Notes: a model not told the origin generated them from the sequence alone. Counted from the stretch's first letter, positions 27,093 to 36,853 are shown. The stretch: 64,000 nt of DNA from Clostridium thermarum (GCF_006351925.1 NZ_CP040924.1:2609860-2673859), one strand, 5' to 3'. Program-made: numbers and translations.

Positions 27093-29756
27093 CTAGTCCA
27101 TTAAATCCTTATATCTTTTCTGGAGTTTATTTTTTACATCTGTTCTACCCTCAGAAGCCTCACTCAATTTAATCTCTAACTTAGTTCCTGGGGGAGCATC
27201 TGTATAGAAGGCTATAATATTCTTAAGGCTTTTGTAATTTGTCTTTTCCAGAATCCATTCCTTATAAAAGGCCTTATCCGTTGTCAGTATTAGCAAATGA
27301 TCCTCAAGCTCCACCTTGGGGACAGAACTTAAGAATGCTGCAAAGCTCTCTCCGTTCTCTTGAAGATATGAACAGAACTCCTTCCATTTAACTTGTAATT
27401 CACTAAACTTAAATGGCTTCTTCATAAAGGTTGCCGGCGAATACTCTACAATCTTAATATCCTTTGGCGGTTCTATCTCTTCCAACAGATTATTTAATCC
27501 CCATAGAACAAGGGATTTGTCTAATTTGTAGTCCCCTATGCAGGCAACGCATCCATTTTCACAGGTACATCCTTCAACCATTTTAATTGTATTGTCAATT
27601 ATTTGGCCTAACAGGTCGAATGCTTTTTCTGCATATCCCAAGCCGCCTATATACTTATCGTAGATAAACATATAGACCTCTTCCTCAAAATTTCCTGTTA
27701 TCTCAAAGGCGTTATTGGACATTGTGATGCCTATATCTTCCTGTTCAGTCATAGTAGCCATCATGGCTGCATTTTTTATGGCATAGCACAGACCTTCAAA
27801 ATGGTTATTCCTTATTATGGCACCACTTTCACTTTCCTGCAGCAGGTTCCTGTACACCTTAACCACATTAGCCGGAATCTTTACCCAAGTACTTTCTGTA
27901 TCAAAGTCCTTTGATAAGGGTTTTTCAAGTTGTTCAAAGCCCAGGTTCTGATGGTTATGAAATTGAAGCTTCTTATACATATATACTATTTCATCTACAT
28001 TGACATCACCGAAGGTCACTTTGGTTCGCCTAAATTCCTTGTCCTTATGCCCTTGAACAATTCTAATGCTGGTTGTTCCGCCTGGCATTGTGTAATAATT
28101 TCCGTTAAAGGGCACAGCATAGGCAGTTCTGCTTTCTAAATCCAATTTTACAACTTGGTACTGTACCCCAGCATGCATATAAATAGCTCCGTTATGAATT
28201 TCTCGGAAGGCCTGCATTTCATCCATCTCTGTAATTTCTTTATTATTTTCCTTATTTATAAGTTTATATCTGACTTTATCTATATTTCTTAAACTAAAAT
28301 CCCCTGCAGGGAAGGCGTTTCCGCACCAGGCAAATTTACCGCTTTGATTGGTCAACTCCTTGGCACGAATTAGTACAGGAATTGTCTCTCCTAAATCTGG
28401 AAAAACAGAGATATCATCAAGTGTCAAGGGTATTTCCGCAGCCGCTGCACGGATATGGGCCAGCTCTATTAAAAGGTTATTCTTATCAATAACAGCATTT
28501 TCACTGCCACTTTCAAAAAGCCAGTCCGGATTTATGGCAATGTATTGGTCAAAGGGCAGGTTATCTAAAATCAAATAATTTGAACACTCTATTCCGCTTC
28601 TTCCTGCCCTACCGGTCTGCTGCCAGAAGGAGGCTCTGGTTCCAGGATAACCTACGATAACAGTGGTATCAATCTTTCCAATATCAATTCCCAGCTCCAA
28701 TACGTTGGTAGATACTAGTCCCCTCAACGCTCCGCTTATCATTTTATTTTCAATCTCTTTACGCTCTATAGGGGTATATCCTCCCCTATATCCCGATATT
28801 TTATCCAGCAGAGATGCTCCAAAAAAGCTCTCCGCCTCTAACTTGTCAGTGGACTCCTTTAAAATCACTTCCACATCCCTTCTAGATTTTGCAAAGGCAA
28901 TAAAACTGTGGTTATTTTCCACCAAAGTAGGTATTAATTCTGCAGCAACAGTGGTAGGAGATATCTGGCCGTAATACCTTTTGTTATTTCCCATTATTTT
29001 AGGAGGTTGAACTAAAAAGTAATTTCGAGCTGCAGAGGGTGAACCATCCTTGCTAATGTGGATAAATTTTTTCCCGCAGATCTCTTCAGCCAGCTCTATG
29101 GGATTAGCAATGGTGGCGGAACTGCAAAGGTATTGAGGGTCTGAATTGTAGTATCTGCATACCCTCCCCAATCTACGGAACACATTGGCAAGATGAGATC
29201 CAAAAGCCCCCCTGTAAGTATGCAGCTCATCTATAACCACATACTTCAGATTTGAAAATATGAAGTCAAAGCCAAACTTGCTGTGGTTAGGTAAGAAGGA
29301 TCCATTTAGCATTTCCGGGTTAGTTAAAATGATATTGGCGTTTTTACGTATTCTGCTTCTCTCATTTACTGGAGTATCACCGTCATATACCCCGACAGAA
29401 ATCCTGTTTTCACCAAAGTAATCCAAATAGGGCAAGAGAGCTCGGTATTGGTCACTAGCCAAGGCCTTGGTAGGATAGATAAAAATCGCTCTTGCCAAGG
29501 GGTTAGATAGTATTTCCTGTAGTACCGGCAGTAAAAAGCTCAGCGTCTTACCACTGGCTGTGGCGGTATTTATGACAATATTTTGCTTATCCATCGCCTT
29601 TTCAAACATTTCCGCCTGGTGGCAGTAGAGCTTAGTAAGACCTTTCTCAGTTAAATACCGAACTAGATCCGGAGACAGCCTCTCCGGAAAATCCACGTAC
29701 ACCCCTTCTCTTTTAGAGATAGTTTTTTTATGTATAATTAAATCTTTTATATCCAT
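27093..29756 (-). CDS. DEAD/DEAH-box helicase with DUF1998 zinc domain (MrfA-like)
   Basis: An 887-residue SF2 helicase of the MrfA/YprA/Hrq1 group. N-terminal core: TATASGKTLSFLLPV (I), TNPEMLNG (Ib), VIDELHTYRGAFGSH (II), LCSSATIANP (III). C-terminal core: STNVLELGIDIGKID and QQTGRAGRSG (VI). The DUF1998 domain ends in the four-cysteine cluster GCTCENGCVACIGD near residue 735. About 130 further residues follow that are longer than in B. subtilis MrfA. In B. subtilis MrfA works with the exonuclease MrfB in mitomycin repair. Here the neighbour is a UvrD-type helicase instead. Confidence 0.9.
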   Translation of the reverse strand: MDIKDLIIHKKTISKREGVYVDFPERLSPDLVRYLTEKGLTKLYCHQAEMFEKAMDKQNIVINTATASGKTLSFLLPVLQEILSNPLARAIFIYPTKALASDQYRALLPYLDYFGENRISVGVYDGDTPVNERSRIRKNANIILTNPEMLNGSFLPNHSKFGFDFIFSNLKYVVIDELHTYRGAFGSHLANVFRRLGRVCRYYNSDPQYLCSSATIANPIELAEEICGKKFIHISKDGSPSAARNYFLVQPPKIMGNNKRYYGQISPTTVAAELIPTLVENNHSFIAFAKSRRDVEVILKESTDKLEAESFFGASLLDKISGYRGGYTPIERKEIENKMISGALRGLVSTNVLELGIDIGKIDTTVIVGYPGTRASFWQQTGRAGRSGIECSNYLILDNLPFDQYIAINPDWLFESGSENAVIDKNNLLIELAHIRAAAAEIPLTLDDISVFPDLGETIPVLIRAKELTNQSGKFAWCGNAFPAGDFSLRNIDKVRYKLINKENNKEITEMDEMQAFREIHNGAIYMHAGVQYQVVKLDLESRTAYAVPFNGNYYTMPGGTTSIRIVQGHKDKEFRRTKVTFGDVNVDEIVYMYKKLQFHNHQNLGFEQLEKPLSKDFDTESTWVKIPANVVKVYRNLLQESESGAIIRNNHFEGLCYAIKNAAMMATMTEQEDIGITMSNNAFEITGNFEEEVYMFIYDKYIGGLGYAEKAFDLLGQIIDNTIKMVEGCTCENGCVACIGDYKLDKSLVLWGLNNLLEEIEPPKDIKIVEYSPATFMKKPFKFSELQVKWKEFCSYLQENGESFAAFLSSVPKVELEDHLLILTTDKAFYKEWILEKTNYKSLKNIIAFYTDAPPGTKLEIKLSEASEGRTDVKNKLQKRYKDLMD

Positions 29757-29970
29757 TTAAAAGACCCCTATCCTGCTATAATATCCTATATTATATAACA
29801 ACTTTCGGATAAATACATCCTCTCTGATTCAAGGCTAAAAACATAGCCAAGCTTCCTTAAGCGGAATATTGATAAATTTTTTCATCTTTTATTGGTTAAA
29901 CTATCATTGATACATCTTAATATAATTAATTTTATTAAGAAAGATATTCAATCATTCAGCAATAACCGTT

Positions 29971-30360
29971 GTGAAGAATGGAGAAATCCTTTATAAGGGA
30001 TTAAAAAAAGCAAGAATATCTATCGACATGTTATTAGAGGAGTTACGAGAAGCAAAGGTAGAAGATGTAAAAAAGGTAGCACTGGCAATTTGGGAGGCTG
30101 ATGGTAAGGTTTCTGTTTTCTTAGATCCACAATATGAATCTATAACACCTTCACTCTACCAAATGAAAACAGAACCCTTTGATTTACCAAGGATAATCAT
30201 TAAGGAAGGTAAGATTGATTTCAAAGAACTGGAACGGGTTCAAAAGGATGAAAGCTGGCTTGTTGCCAAGCTAAGAAATTTATATCAAACGGAAGTGCAG
30301 AACGTTCTTCTAGCTACCATAGATAGTAAGGGTAAATTAAATATATTTCTAAAAAGCTAA
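29971..30360 (+). pseudogene. DUF421 (YetF-like) C-terminal fragment
   Basis: The 129 residues match only the cytoplasmic C-terminal part of DUF421/YetF membrane proteins: VVKNGEILYKGLKKARIS, MLLEELREAKVEDVKKV and EADGKVSVF. The three N-terminal membrane helices of the family are missing, and no ribosome binding site precedes the GTG at 29971. In-frame codons upstream of it also read family-like (AITV). It is best seen as a 5'-truncated gene, although the remaining domain is intact. Confidence 0.6.
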
Positions 30361-30388
30361 GCCCAGCGGAAAACTGGTCTTAGCTTTT
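30352..30388. terminator. bidirectional terminator, DUF421 remnant / siderophore operon
   Basis: A 15-bp stem AAAAGCTAAGCCCAG / CTGGTCTTAGCTTTT with one mismatch lies between two convergent genes. Confidence 0.75.
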
Positions 30389-31208
30389 ACATACTAGACG
30401 CTTTATCTATGCAGTGATTTCTTCCTCTCGGCACAATAAAGGGTGTATATGAAACCGGATCTTTTATGACTACACAGTCTAACCCAAATACGGTATCAAT
30501 TAATTCAGGTGTTATTATCTCTGATGGTTTTCCCTGATCAATTAATTTACCGTTGCGGAGAGCAAATATATAATCTGCGTACCTGGCAGATAAGTTTATA
30601 TCATGAAGTACCATTACAATAGTGGTTCCCTTTCTGCGGTTTAGATCTGTCAGCAAATCAAGAATCTCTACCTGATAAGCGATGTCCAGATAAGTAGTAG
30701 GCTCATCTAAAAGCAGTATATCGGTTTGTTGGGCAAGGGCCATAGCAATCCAGACTCTCTGACGTTGTCCACCAGATAACTCATCTACACTTCTATTAGC
30801 AAGCTCTGTTATTCCCATTATTTCAAGCGATTCTTCCACTGCTTCAAAATCCTTTTTATCCATAGTCTTTAAAAAAAATTGATAGGGATATCTTCCTCTT
30901 GAAACCAGATCCCAGACTGTTATTCCTTCAGGAACTACCGGTGATTGAGGTAGAAGCCCTAAAATTTGAGCCAATTGCTTAGAAGGCATTGAAGTTATTT
31001 TTTTGCCATCAATCAGAACCTTTCCTGAAATAGGCTTAATAAGTCTTGCAAGTGTTTTCAACAGTGTTGATTTACCGCAGCCATTTGCACCAATAATAAC
31101 ACTTATTTTATTACTTGGTATAGCTATATCAATTCCATCAACTATAATCCTTTTGTCATATCCAGCTACTATTTCTTTCGCTTCAAATAATTGTTTTTTA
31201 TTAGTCAT
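30387..31208 (-). CDS. iron-siderophore ABC transporter ATP-binding protein
   Basis: A 273-residue ATPase of the FecE/FepC type: Walker A GANGCGKST, Q-loop LLPQSPVVPEG, signature LSGGQRQRVWIA, Walker B ILLLDEPTTYLD, and the H-loop VLHDINLSARYADY. It is last in the binding protein-permease-permease-ATPase operon and overlaps the permease stop by one base. Iron-siderophore import is supported by family and the Fur box upstream of the operon. Confidence 0.93.
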   Translation of the reverse strand: MTNKKQLFEAKEIVAGYDKRIIVDGIDIAIPSNKISVIIGANGCGKSTLLKTLARLIKPISGKVLIDGKKITSMPSKQLAQILGLLPQSPVVPEGITVWDLVSRGRYPYQFFLKTMDKKDFEAVEESLEIMGITELANRSVDELSGGQRQRVWIAMALAQQTDILLLDEPTTYLDIAYQVEILDLLTDLNRRKGTTIVMVLHDINLSARYADYIFALRNGKLIDQGKPSEIITPELIDTVFGLDCVVIKDPVSYTPFIVPRGRNHCIDKASSM

Positions 31209-32239
31209 TAGGCTTTCCCCCTCCTATTTATAGCTATTAATAAAAATAGCATATATGGTGCCCCTAAAATTCCGGTTACTACACCTACAGGGAATCTTGT
31301 TCCAAATGCAAATTGACCAAGCATATCAGCTCCAAGAACTAATAAGGCTCCAACCAAACCTGAGGACAGACCGTTTGATGCTCCCGGTCCGGCAAGTCGA
31401 GATGCAATTGGACCCGATAAAAATGCAACGAAGGCTATAGGACCTGTAATTGAAGTGGCAAAGGCTATTAAGAATACGGAACATAAAATCAGCATAATTC
31501 GTATTAGATTAATTTTTACACCTAAGGTAGTTGCGAATTCATCTCCAAGTTCTAGTATTTGAAGCTGTTTTGTTAAACCTAAGATTATAATACTGAATAC
31601 AACAACAACCAAAACTAAAACGGGAACATCTTCAATACGCATTCCATTTAAGCTGCCACTTAACCACCTAAGTGCAGAAGGGACATCATGTTGTGAAGAT
31701 TTAGCTAACAAATATGAAATGAGTGAATTTATCATTGCCTGTATTCCAATACCTATAAGTATCAATCTGCCGTTAGAAAATCCTGAGCCCTTAGACAGTA
31801 AATATATTAGTAACGATACTAAAATTCCTGAAATTAAGGCGGCTATAGACACACTGCTACCGCTCATATTAAGAACTAATATGCAAAAAACTGCAGCAAC
31901 ACTGGAACCTGAGCTTATGCCTATGATGTCAGGACTAGCCAAAGGGTTCCTAAGCATTGTTTGAAAGGTATTTCCTGCTATGCCAAAGGCAAAGCCAGCA
32001 AAAACACCACAGAGCATTCTTGGCAACCGTATAGTTTGAATAGCAAAGGTAGCGCCCTTTATTTCTTCACCGCTTAAAACCTTAATAACTGTACTTAAGG
32101 GATAGTTTTTATTACCATACACTAGCATCATGACGCAAAGACATAAAGTTAATATAAACAGTACAATATTAACGCTAATTAAGCGAATTTTTCTTCTTGT
32201 ATAACCTTGTCTGATTAGATATTGAGCACTTTGTGTCAT
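31208..32239 (-). CDS. iron-siderophore ABC transporter permease
   Basis: A 343-residue FecCD-family permease with about ten membrane spans. It carries the family patterns LRLPRMLCGVFAGFAFGIAGNTFQ (split here by family) and RNPLASPDIIGISSGSS. The start is ATG at 32239, overlapping the upstream permease stop (ATGA). The open frame extends to 32524 only as an antisense-like continuation inside the other permease and should not be used. Confidence 0.92.
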   Translation of the reverse strand: MTQSAQYLIRQGYTRRKIRLISVNIVLFILTLCLCVMMLVYGNKNYPLSTVIKVLSGEEIKGATFAIQTIRLPRMLCGVFAGFAFGIAGNTFQTMLRNPLASPDIIGISSGSSVAAVFCILVLNMSGSSVSIAALISGILVSLLIYLLSKGSGFSNGRLILIGIGIQAMINSLISYLLAKSSQHDVPSALRWLSGSLNGMRIEDVPVLVLVVVVFSIIILGLTKQLQILELGDEFATTLGVKINLIRIMLILCSVFLIAFATSITGPIAFVAFLSGPIASRLAGPGASNGLSSGLVGALLVLGADMLGQFAFGTRFPVGVVTGILGAPYMLFLLIAINRRGKA

Positions 32240-33234
32240 ATAGCTCTCACCTTCGCTTTCCTGGCAATTATTACAAGAATTGGTGCTCCTAAGAATGCAG
32301 TAATAATTCCAACCTGAATTTCGCCGGGACTTCCAATAACTCGTCCCAAAACATCTGAAATGATCAATAGTGCTGCTCCGCCAATTGCTGATAGCGGAAC
32401 TATTCCCTTTAGATTTGAACCAAAAATAAGACGTATGCTGTGGGGTATCATTAAACCTATAAATCCAATGGGTCCTGCTATTGAAGTAGTTGCTCCGGAT
32501 AGCATAACCCCTGCTATTGCACAAACAAGTCTAATAACTCCTGTATTTACACCTAAGCCAGTGGCAACCTCATCTCCTAAGGCTAAAACATTAAGCGCCG
32601 GTATGGAAGCTAAGCTGATAATCATGCCGATTATGACAAAAGGTAATATTAGGGTAATACTATCCCAGGTAGCACCACTTACACTTCCGACTTGCCAAAA
32701 TCTAAAGGCATCCATAACTTGACTTCTGGGAAGTATAACTGCGCTTACTAAAGATGATAAGACAGCACTGGTAGCAGCACCTGATAGTGCTAGCTTTATA
32801 GGAGTCATGCCTCCATTGCCAAGTGAAGCTATAATATAAACAAAGACAGCTGTTACTCCAGCTCCAAGCAAAGCAAGCCAAATATACTGGTTTGCTGAAT
32901 TTATATTGAAAAATGCTATTCCAATTACAACAAATAATGATGCACCGGTATTAACACCCAAAATACTTGGATCAGCTATTGGGTTTCTAGTTATAGATTG
33001 CATAAGGGCTCCTGATATTCCAAGAGAAGCCCCTGCCATAATACTAAAAACAGTTCTGGGAATACGCTCACGTACCACAAGTGCGGCAAAAGAGGTATCA
33101 TTATTATTTTGCAAAGCATTTATAACTTGACTGAATGGTACACTTTTGGACCCCCATGCCAATGATGCAAATACGCATAAACCTAGAATGACAATACTCA
33201 CCAAATAGATTGCAATTACTCTTGAGCGCTTCAT
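32236..33234 (-). CDS. iron-siderophore ABC transporter permease
   Basis: A 332-residue FecCD-family permease, the partner of the one downstream. Motifs: VRERIPRTVFSIMAGASLG, RNPIADPSILGVNTGASL and GPIGFIGLMIPHSIRLIFG, where the permease contacts its ATPase. It overlaps the binding-protein stop by four bases, so all four genes are translationally coupled. Confidence 0.93.
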   Translation of the reverse strand: MKRSRVIAIYLVSIVILGLCVFASLAWGSKSVPFSQVINALQNNNDTSFAALVVRERIPRTVFSIMAGASLGISGALMQSITRNPIADPSILGVNTGASLFVVIGIAFFNINSANQYIWLALLGAGVTAVFVYIIASLGNGGMTPIKLALSGAATSAVLSSLVSAVILPRSQVMDAFRFWQVGSVSGATWDSITLILPFVIIGMIISLASIPALNVLALGDEVATGLGVNTGVIRLVCAIAGVMLSGATTSIAGPIGFIGLMIPHSIRLIFGSNLKGIVPLSAIGGAALLIISDVLGRVIGSPGEIQVGIITAFLGAPILVIIARKAKVRAI

Positions 33235-34283
33235 TTTACTTTATCTGCTGCCTCTCCAATAATCTTTAAGTATTCATCTATTGTTGCAGGAATAGACAAT
33301 GCGCTTGGAGTACATGAAGCTGCTAATGATGATCCATTTTCTATACTTGCTACTGCACCATTTTTAATTGCAGGCAATGTTGATAATAACGCATCTGCCT
33401 GAAGTTGACTCAACAAATCATCACTTCCATAAGTTACAATCAAATCAATATCTGCTAATTTATCAATATTCTCTGAACTGATTTCCAGAGCAAAACTGTC
33501 TGAAGTTTCTGCCAGAGCTTTAACGCTTTCCGGAACTGTCAATCCTAAATCCGTTAGATATGCCGCACGTGGATCACTTGGAAGATATACATAGAATTTT
33601 CCTAAGTCTGCTGGATTGAAGTAGCAGAATGCAGCATTCTTACCTTTAAGAGAAGCTATGGCACTAGCTTTTTCTGCTATTAACTTTTCTAAATCTGCAA
33701 CTAACTTATCTCCTTCAGCCTTCTTACCTATTGCAGTTGCATTTATTGTTATCTGATCACGCCAATATGTTTGCCACGCTAATGTAGGAAATGCTACTAC
33801 AGGAGCAATTTTGCTTAATAAATCATATTCTTCCTGTGTAATACCTGAGTAAGCCGCCAAAATAATATCAGGGTTAGCATCACTTATAGCTTCATAGTTC
33901 AAACCATCTACATCATCAAAAACTACAGGCTTGTCAACCCCTAACTCCTTATATTTTGCTCCGGTCCAAGGTAATAGACCATTCTCATCAGTTACACCAT
34001 AATTTGCCTTAGATACACCAACCGGTACAATTCCCAAAGCTAAAGGTACATCATGATTACCCCAGGAAATCGTAGCAATGTTTTTCGGTTCTTGTTCAAT
34101 AACCGTTTCTCCATAGGCATGTTTAATTGTTATGGGATATGTTACAGAAGTAGTTTCTTCTACCTTTGTGTTATTTTCAGTATTGGTTTGAGTGTTACCT
34201 TGAGTATTCTTTGTCCCACCTGAACAACCTGTTATTAACAGAGTACAAGCAACAATAATTGCACCTAATCCTTTTGATTTCAT
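33231..34283 (-). CDS. iron-siderophore binding lipoprotein
   Basis: A 350-residue periplasmic-binding-protein fold lipoprotein. The signal peptide ends in lipobox LITGC, placing Cys near residue 20 as the lipidated anchor, followed by a Thr/Asn-rich linker. The mature part shows KHAYGETVIEQEPKNIATISWG and NIDKLADIDLIVTYG, typical of FepB/FecB-type siderophore receptors (cluster A-2). It begins the operon and lies 60 bases from a Fur box. Confidence 0.93.
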   Translation of the reverse strand: MKSKGLGAIIVACTLLITGCSGGTKNTQGNTQTNTENNTKVEETTSVTYPITIKHAYGETVIEQEPKNIATISWGNHDVPLALGIVPVGVSKANYGVTDENGLLPWTGAKYKELGVDKPVVFDDVDGLNYEAISDANPDIILAAYSGITQEEYDLLSKIAPVVAFPTLAWQTYWRDQITINATAIGKKAEGDKLVADLEKLIAEKASAIASLKGKNAAFCYFNPADLGKFYVYLPSDPRAAYLTDLGLTVPESVKALAETSDSFALEISSENIDKLADIDLIVTYGSDDLLSQLQADALLSTLPAIKNGAVASIENGSSLAASCTPSALSIPATIDEYLKIIGEAADKVK

Positions 34284-34341
34284 AATCGTCCTCCTAATAT
34301 AAATATGTATTTTTTTAAATTCCTATTATATAATTATAAGT

Positions 34342-34360
34342 GAAAACCATTATCATTCTC
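34342..34360 (-). promoter_or_regulatory. Fur box
   Basis: GAGAATGATAATGGTTTTC on the minus strand matches the 19-bp Fur consensus GATAATGATAATCATTATC at most positions. It lies at about +6 of a promoter with TTGACA (34396-34401), a 17-bp spacer and TAAGAT (34373-34378). Iron-dependent repression of the siderophore operon is the obvious reading. Confidence 0.8.
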
Positions 34361-34494
34361 ACCAGCATGTTAATCTTATCACTAATAGCAAAGCTTGTCA
34401 ATATTAAAGTTAAAAATTTGTCATGATATTTAAAATTAAATGATAAAAAATACCCATAAAAATCCATACACTGATTTTCACGGGTATTTTTGTC

Positions 34495-34802
34495 GAACTT
34501 CTGGTCTTGTGTTAATGAGCATAGCTTTGCCGTGGACTTTTTATTCTGTTCATAATATCTAAATGATACTCCATCTCCCAATAGCAAAATTGCAGAACCT
34601 GCCTTGCTCTCAACCATACCTCCTCGTGCTTTTGCACACTCTATTGTCTTTCCTTCAAGTAGCTTGGGGTATTCCTTCGGATCTCCATGGTACCAGGCAA
34701 ATTTATTAGGTCTATGATCTGCAACACCTTAATAGACATCTTTCCTCTAATAGTTTGATTAATTTGCTTCACAATTGTTAACGCTCCAGGTATTTCAATC
34801 AT
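34495..34802 (-). pseudogene. Fpg/Nei-type DNA glycosylase, frameshifted and truncated
   Basis: Reading from ATG 34802: MIEIPGALTIVKQINQTIRG, the N-terminus of clostridial formamidopyrimidine-glycosylase-like proteins. Near 34718-34728 the frame shifts by one base, after which the DNA reads NKFAWYHGDPKEYPKLLEG, GKTIECAKARGGMVESKAG and LLLGDGVSFRYYEQ, all continuing the same protein. Homology fades after about 95 residues and the helix-two-turn-helix and zinc finger parts are absent. The original enzyme should be about 270 residues. Confidence 0.68.
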
Positions 34803-34812
34803 TTGACTACTC

Positions 34813-35970
34813 CTATCTTAATCCCAGCATCTTACTCAATTTCTTGTCCTTTGTTACAATTGCTCCTTTAGGACAAAGCTCCTGACAGCAAAAGCACCTT
34901 ATACAGTTACTGTAATTCCACTTTGGCACTTCTTTACCATTGCGTTTTACGAATGTAATTACTTTTGATCTTTCCGGGCATACCTCATCGCAGCGCTTAC
35001 AACCTATACATTTTTCTTCAATAAGCACCGGATCCGGTGCAGTTAAGGACGACGCCAGTTTATTTAGGGAGGGTGTAAGGAAATTTACTACCTTGGCACT
35101 ACGGGATAGCTTAAAGTCCTTACATTTCATAGTTTCCAGCTCTTCACCTAATATTTCTATTTCTTCCGGCAGAACTGCTCCCCATTTTGATTCCTTGGCT
35201 ACCTTTAGAAAGGGTACAGCAAGTACATTGTCGTAGCCGATCAGTCTTACCGCCGTTGAATCAACGGCCGTAAGGCATTTCCCCATAATTATGGTATCCA
35301 TTTTTCTAGGTGTTCCGTTTCTTGGGCCGTTTCCTTCCATGGCTACTATGCCATCAAGTATTGCAAAGCTAGTTTTGACAACTGAATTCAAGTCCAGCAG
35401 CATCTTGCTAAACTTAACGGAATCCTGCAGCTTTGTATGCCACTCTGATTTTTTATGACCGGCTATGCAGCCAAATTGATTTTTAACTGCTCCGGTATAA
35501 TACATCATGGCATGGGTCTTAAGCTTGGGCAGGGTTATAACCACATCTGCCTCATAAGGTGCCTTGGCCACATCCCAATACTTATACATCAGGGGACTCT
35601 TTAGCTCTACATGTATTTCTTCATTGAAATCAACAAACTTGACCCCATACCTATCCGCCACTTCCATCAGCCCTGATTTCTCAGCAGCCTTTGTAGTATC
35701 TGCAAAACCAGGAGAATCTCCAAAAACTATATTACTGCTGTATTCTTTGACAATTCTTATAACTGCTTCGAAAAGTGCATAATGTGTTATAACCGGAGAC
35801 CCCTTTTCAACTATACTTAGGAGGTTAGGTTTTAACAACACCTTTGAACCACTTGGTATAAGAGTACTTAAGAAGGACTTTCCGCCTAGAAGTTCAAAGC
35901 CCTCCCTAAGCTTATTCTCAATAGTATCAACATCATATTCTGTGCATTTCAATAAAGCTACCTTTTCCAT
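34813..35970 (-). CDS. DUF362 protein with two 4Fe-4S clusters
   Basis: 385 residues. The first 290 are a DUF362 domain (GSKVLLKPNLLS, VVFGDSPG-like IVFGDSPGFADT, and VVITLPKLKTHAMMYYTGAVKNQFG). The C-terminus has two ferredoxin motifs, CIGCKRCDEVCP and CIRCFCCQELCP, each CxxCxxCxxxCP. Such proteins are common in anaerobes and are thought to be redox or cofactor-related, but no reaction is established. It is a single gene beside the Fpg/Nei pseudogene. Confidence 0.88.
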   Translation of the reverse strand: MEKVALLKCTEYDVDTIENKLREGFELLGGKSFLSTLIPSGSKVLLKPNLLSIVEKGSPVITHYALFEAVIRIVKEYSSNIVFGDSPGFADTTKAAEKSGLMEVADRYGVKFVDFNEEIHVELKSPLMYKYWDVAKAPYEADVVITLPKLKTHAMMYYTGAVKNQFGCIAGHKKSEWHTKLQDSVKFSKMLLDLNSVVKTSFAILDGIVAMEGNGPRNGTPRKMDTIIMGKCLTAVDSTAVRLIGYDNVLAVPFLKVAKESKWGAVLPEEIEILGEELETMKCKDFKLSRSAKVVNFLTPSLNKLASSLTAPDPVLIEEKCIGCKRCDEVCPERSKVITFVKRNGKEVPKWNYSNCIRCFCCQELCPKGAIVTKDKKLSKMLGLR

Positions 35971-36180
35971 TTAACCACTACCTTTTTATAATATATACAT
36001 ATTATACAATTTCCAAAATACAGGCATCAATATTTATTTATATATTTAAATTATATGGCCCATAGTATTGAAGTAGAGCTTATACAGCCTATGGCTTATA
36101 TAATTTAAGGCAGTATCAAGTCTTGTAAAGTAACTCCTGAAAAACAAGACTTTTTAGTTTTAGTACATGCGTAAATATTA

Positions 36181-36222
36181 AAAAGTCTAAAGCACTTCAC
36201 ACCGGTAAGTGCCTTAGACTTT
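36181..36222 (-). terminator. terminator after HD-domain gene
   Basis: Stem AAAAGTCTAAAGCACTT / AAGTGCCTTAGACTTTT with a loop of eight bases, adjoining the gene stop. A second hairpin (AAGTCTTG arms, about 36119-36150) lies just beyond. Confidence 0.85.
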
Positions 36223-36223
36223 T

Positions 36224-36853
36224 TTAGTTCAGTATTTCAACATATTCTCTGCATACTTTAGTAAAGTACTCCACACTCTTCTTTTCTTCTTCAGCCTTTT
36301 CCGGTGTCATATTACCGCGTCCCAACCTATCACAAATTGAAAATAGGGATATCTCATGGAGACTTACTTCAGAAAGCATACCTTCTATATCAGAAAAAGG
36401 AAGTTCCTTAGCGATAAACAGGGGCTGCATATGCCAGCGTACTATAGCAGCTACCTGCTTAATAAATTCATCATCATTCGTTAACTTATAAAGGAATCTT
36501 TCTGCTAATTCTCTCCCTATTTTATCGTGATCATAGGAGGTTATTCTTCCCTTTCTTAGCTTTGTGGTGGGCGCCTTTCCTATATCATGCAGTAGGGCTG
36601 CCCACATAAAGGCTTCTTTAAACTCACTTCGATTCCTTCGCTTAGCTGCCTCGTCCACTACCATCATGGTATGATTCCATACACTTCCTTCAGGATGATG
36701 TACCGGGTTTTGTGGTGTTTCTTTTAAGTCACTAAGCATCTTAAAAGGCTGTCCCTTGAACAGCGCTTCTTTTGAAATATCATTTAGATAAACCGAGGGT
36801 CTTTCATCATTAACTAGGTGGCTGGTTATTTCATGAAAGTAGTCTATCGTCAT
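36224..36853 (-). CDS. HD-domain metal-dependent phosphohydrolase
   Basis: 209 residues with a classic HD domain: WNHTMMV (first His), AALLHDIGKAPTT (HD pair) and ITSYDHDKIG, followed by RWHMQP. It resembles the HD domain found beside or within tRNA nucleotidyltransferases, but no nucleotidyltransferase part is present, so the substrate (a phosphate ester or nucleotide) is unknown. Single-gene unit with its own terminator. Confidence 0.85.
   Translation of the reverse strand: MTIDYFHEITSHLVNDERPSVYLNDISKEALFKGQPFKMLSDLKETPQNPVHHPEGSVWNHTMMVVDEAAKRRNRSEFKEAFMWAALLHDIGKAPTTKLRKGRITSYDHDKIGRELAERFLYKLTNDDEFIKQVAAIVRWHMQPLFIAKELPFSDIEGMLSEVSLHEISLFSICDRLGRGNMTPEKAEEEKKSVEYFTKVCREYVEILN

Noticed and set aside
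32240-32524. N-terminal extension of the second siderophore permease
   Set aside because: It overlaps the other permease in a different frame and reads as low-quality protein. ATG 32239 overlaps the upstream stop as expected.
34315-34617. 100-aa minus-strand frame
   Set aside because: Its first 35 residues belong to the frameshifted Fpg/Nei-like pseudogene. The rest runs across the Fur-controlled promoter of the siderophore operon.
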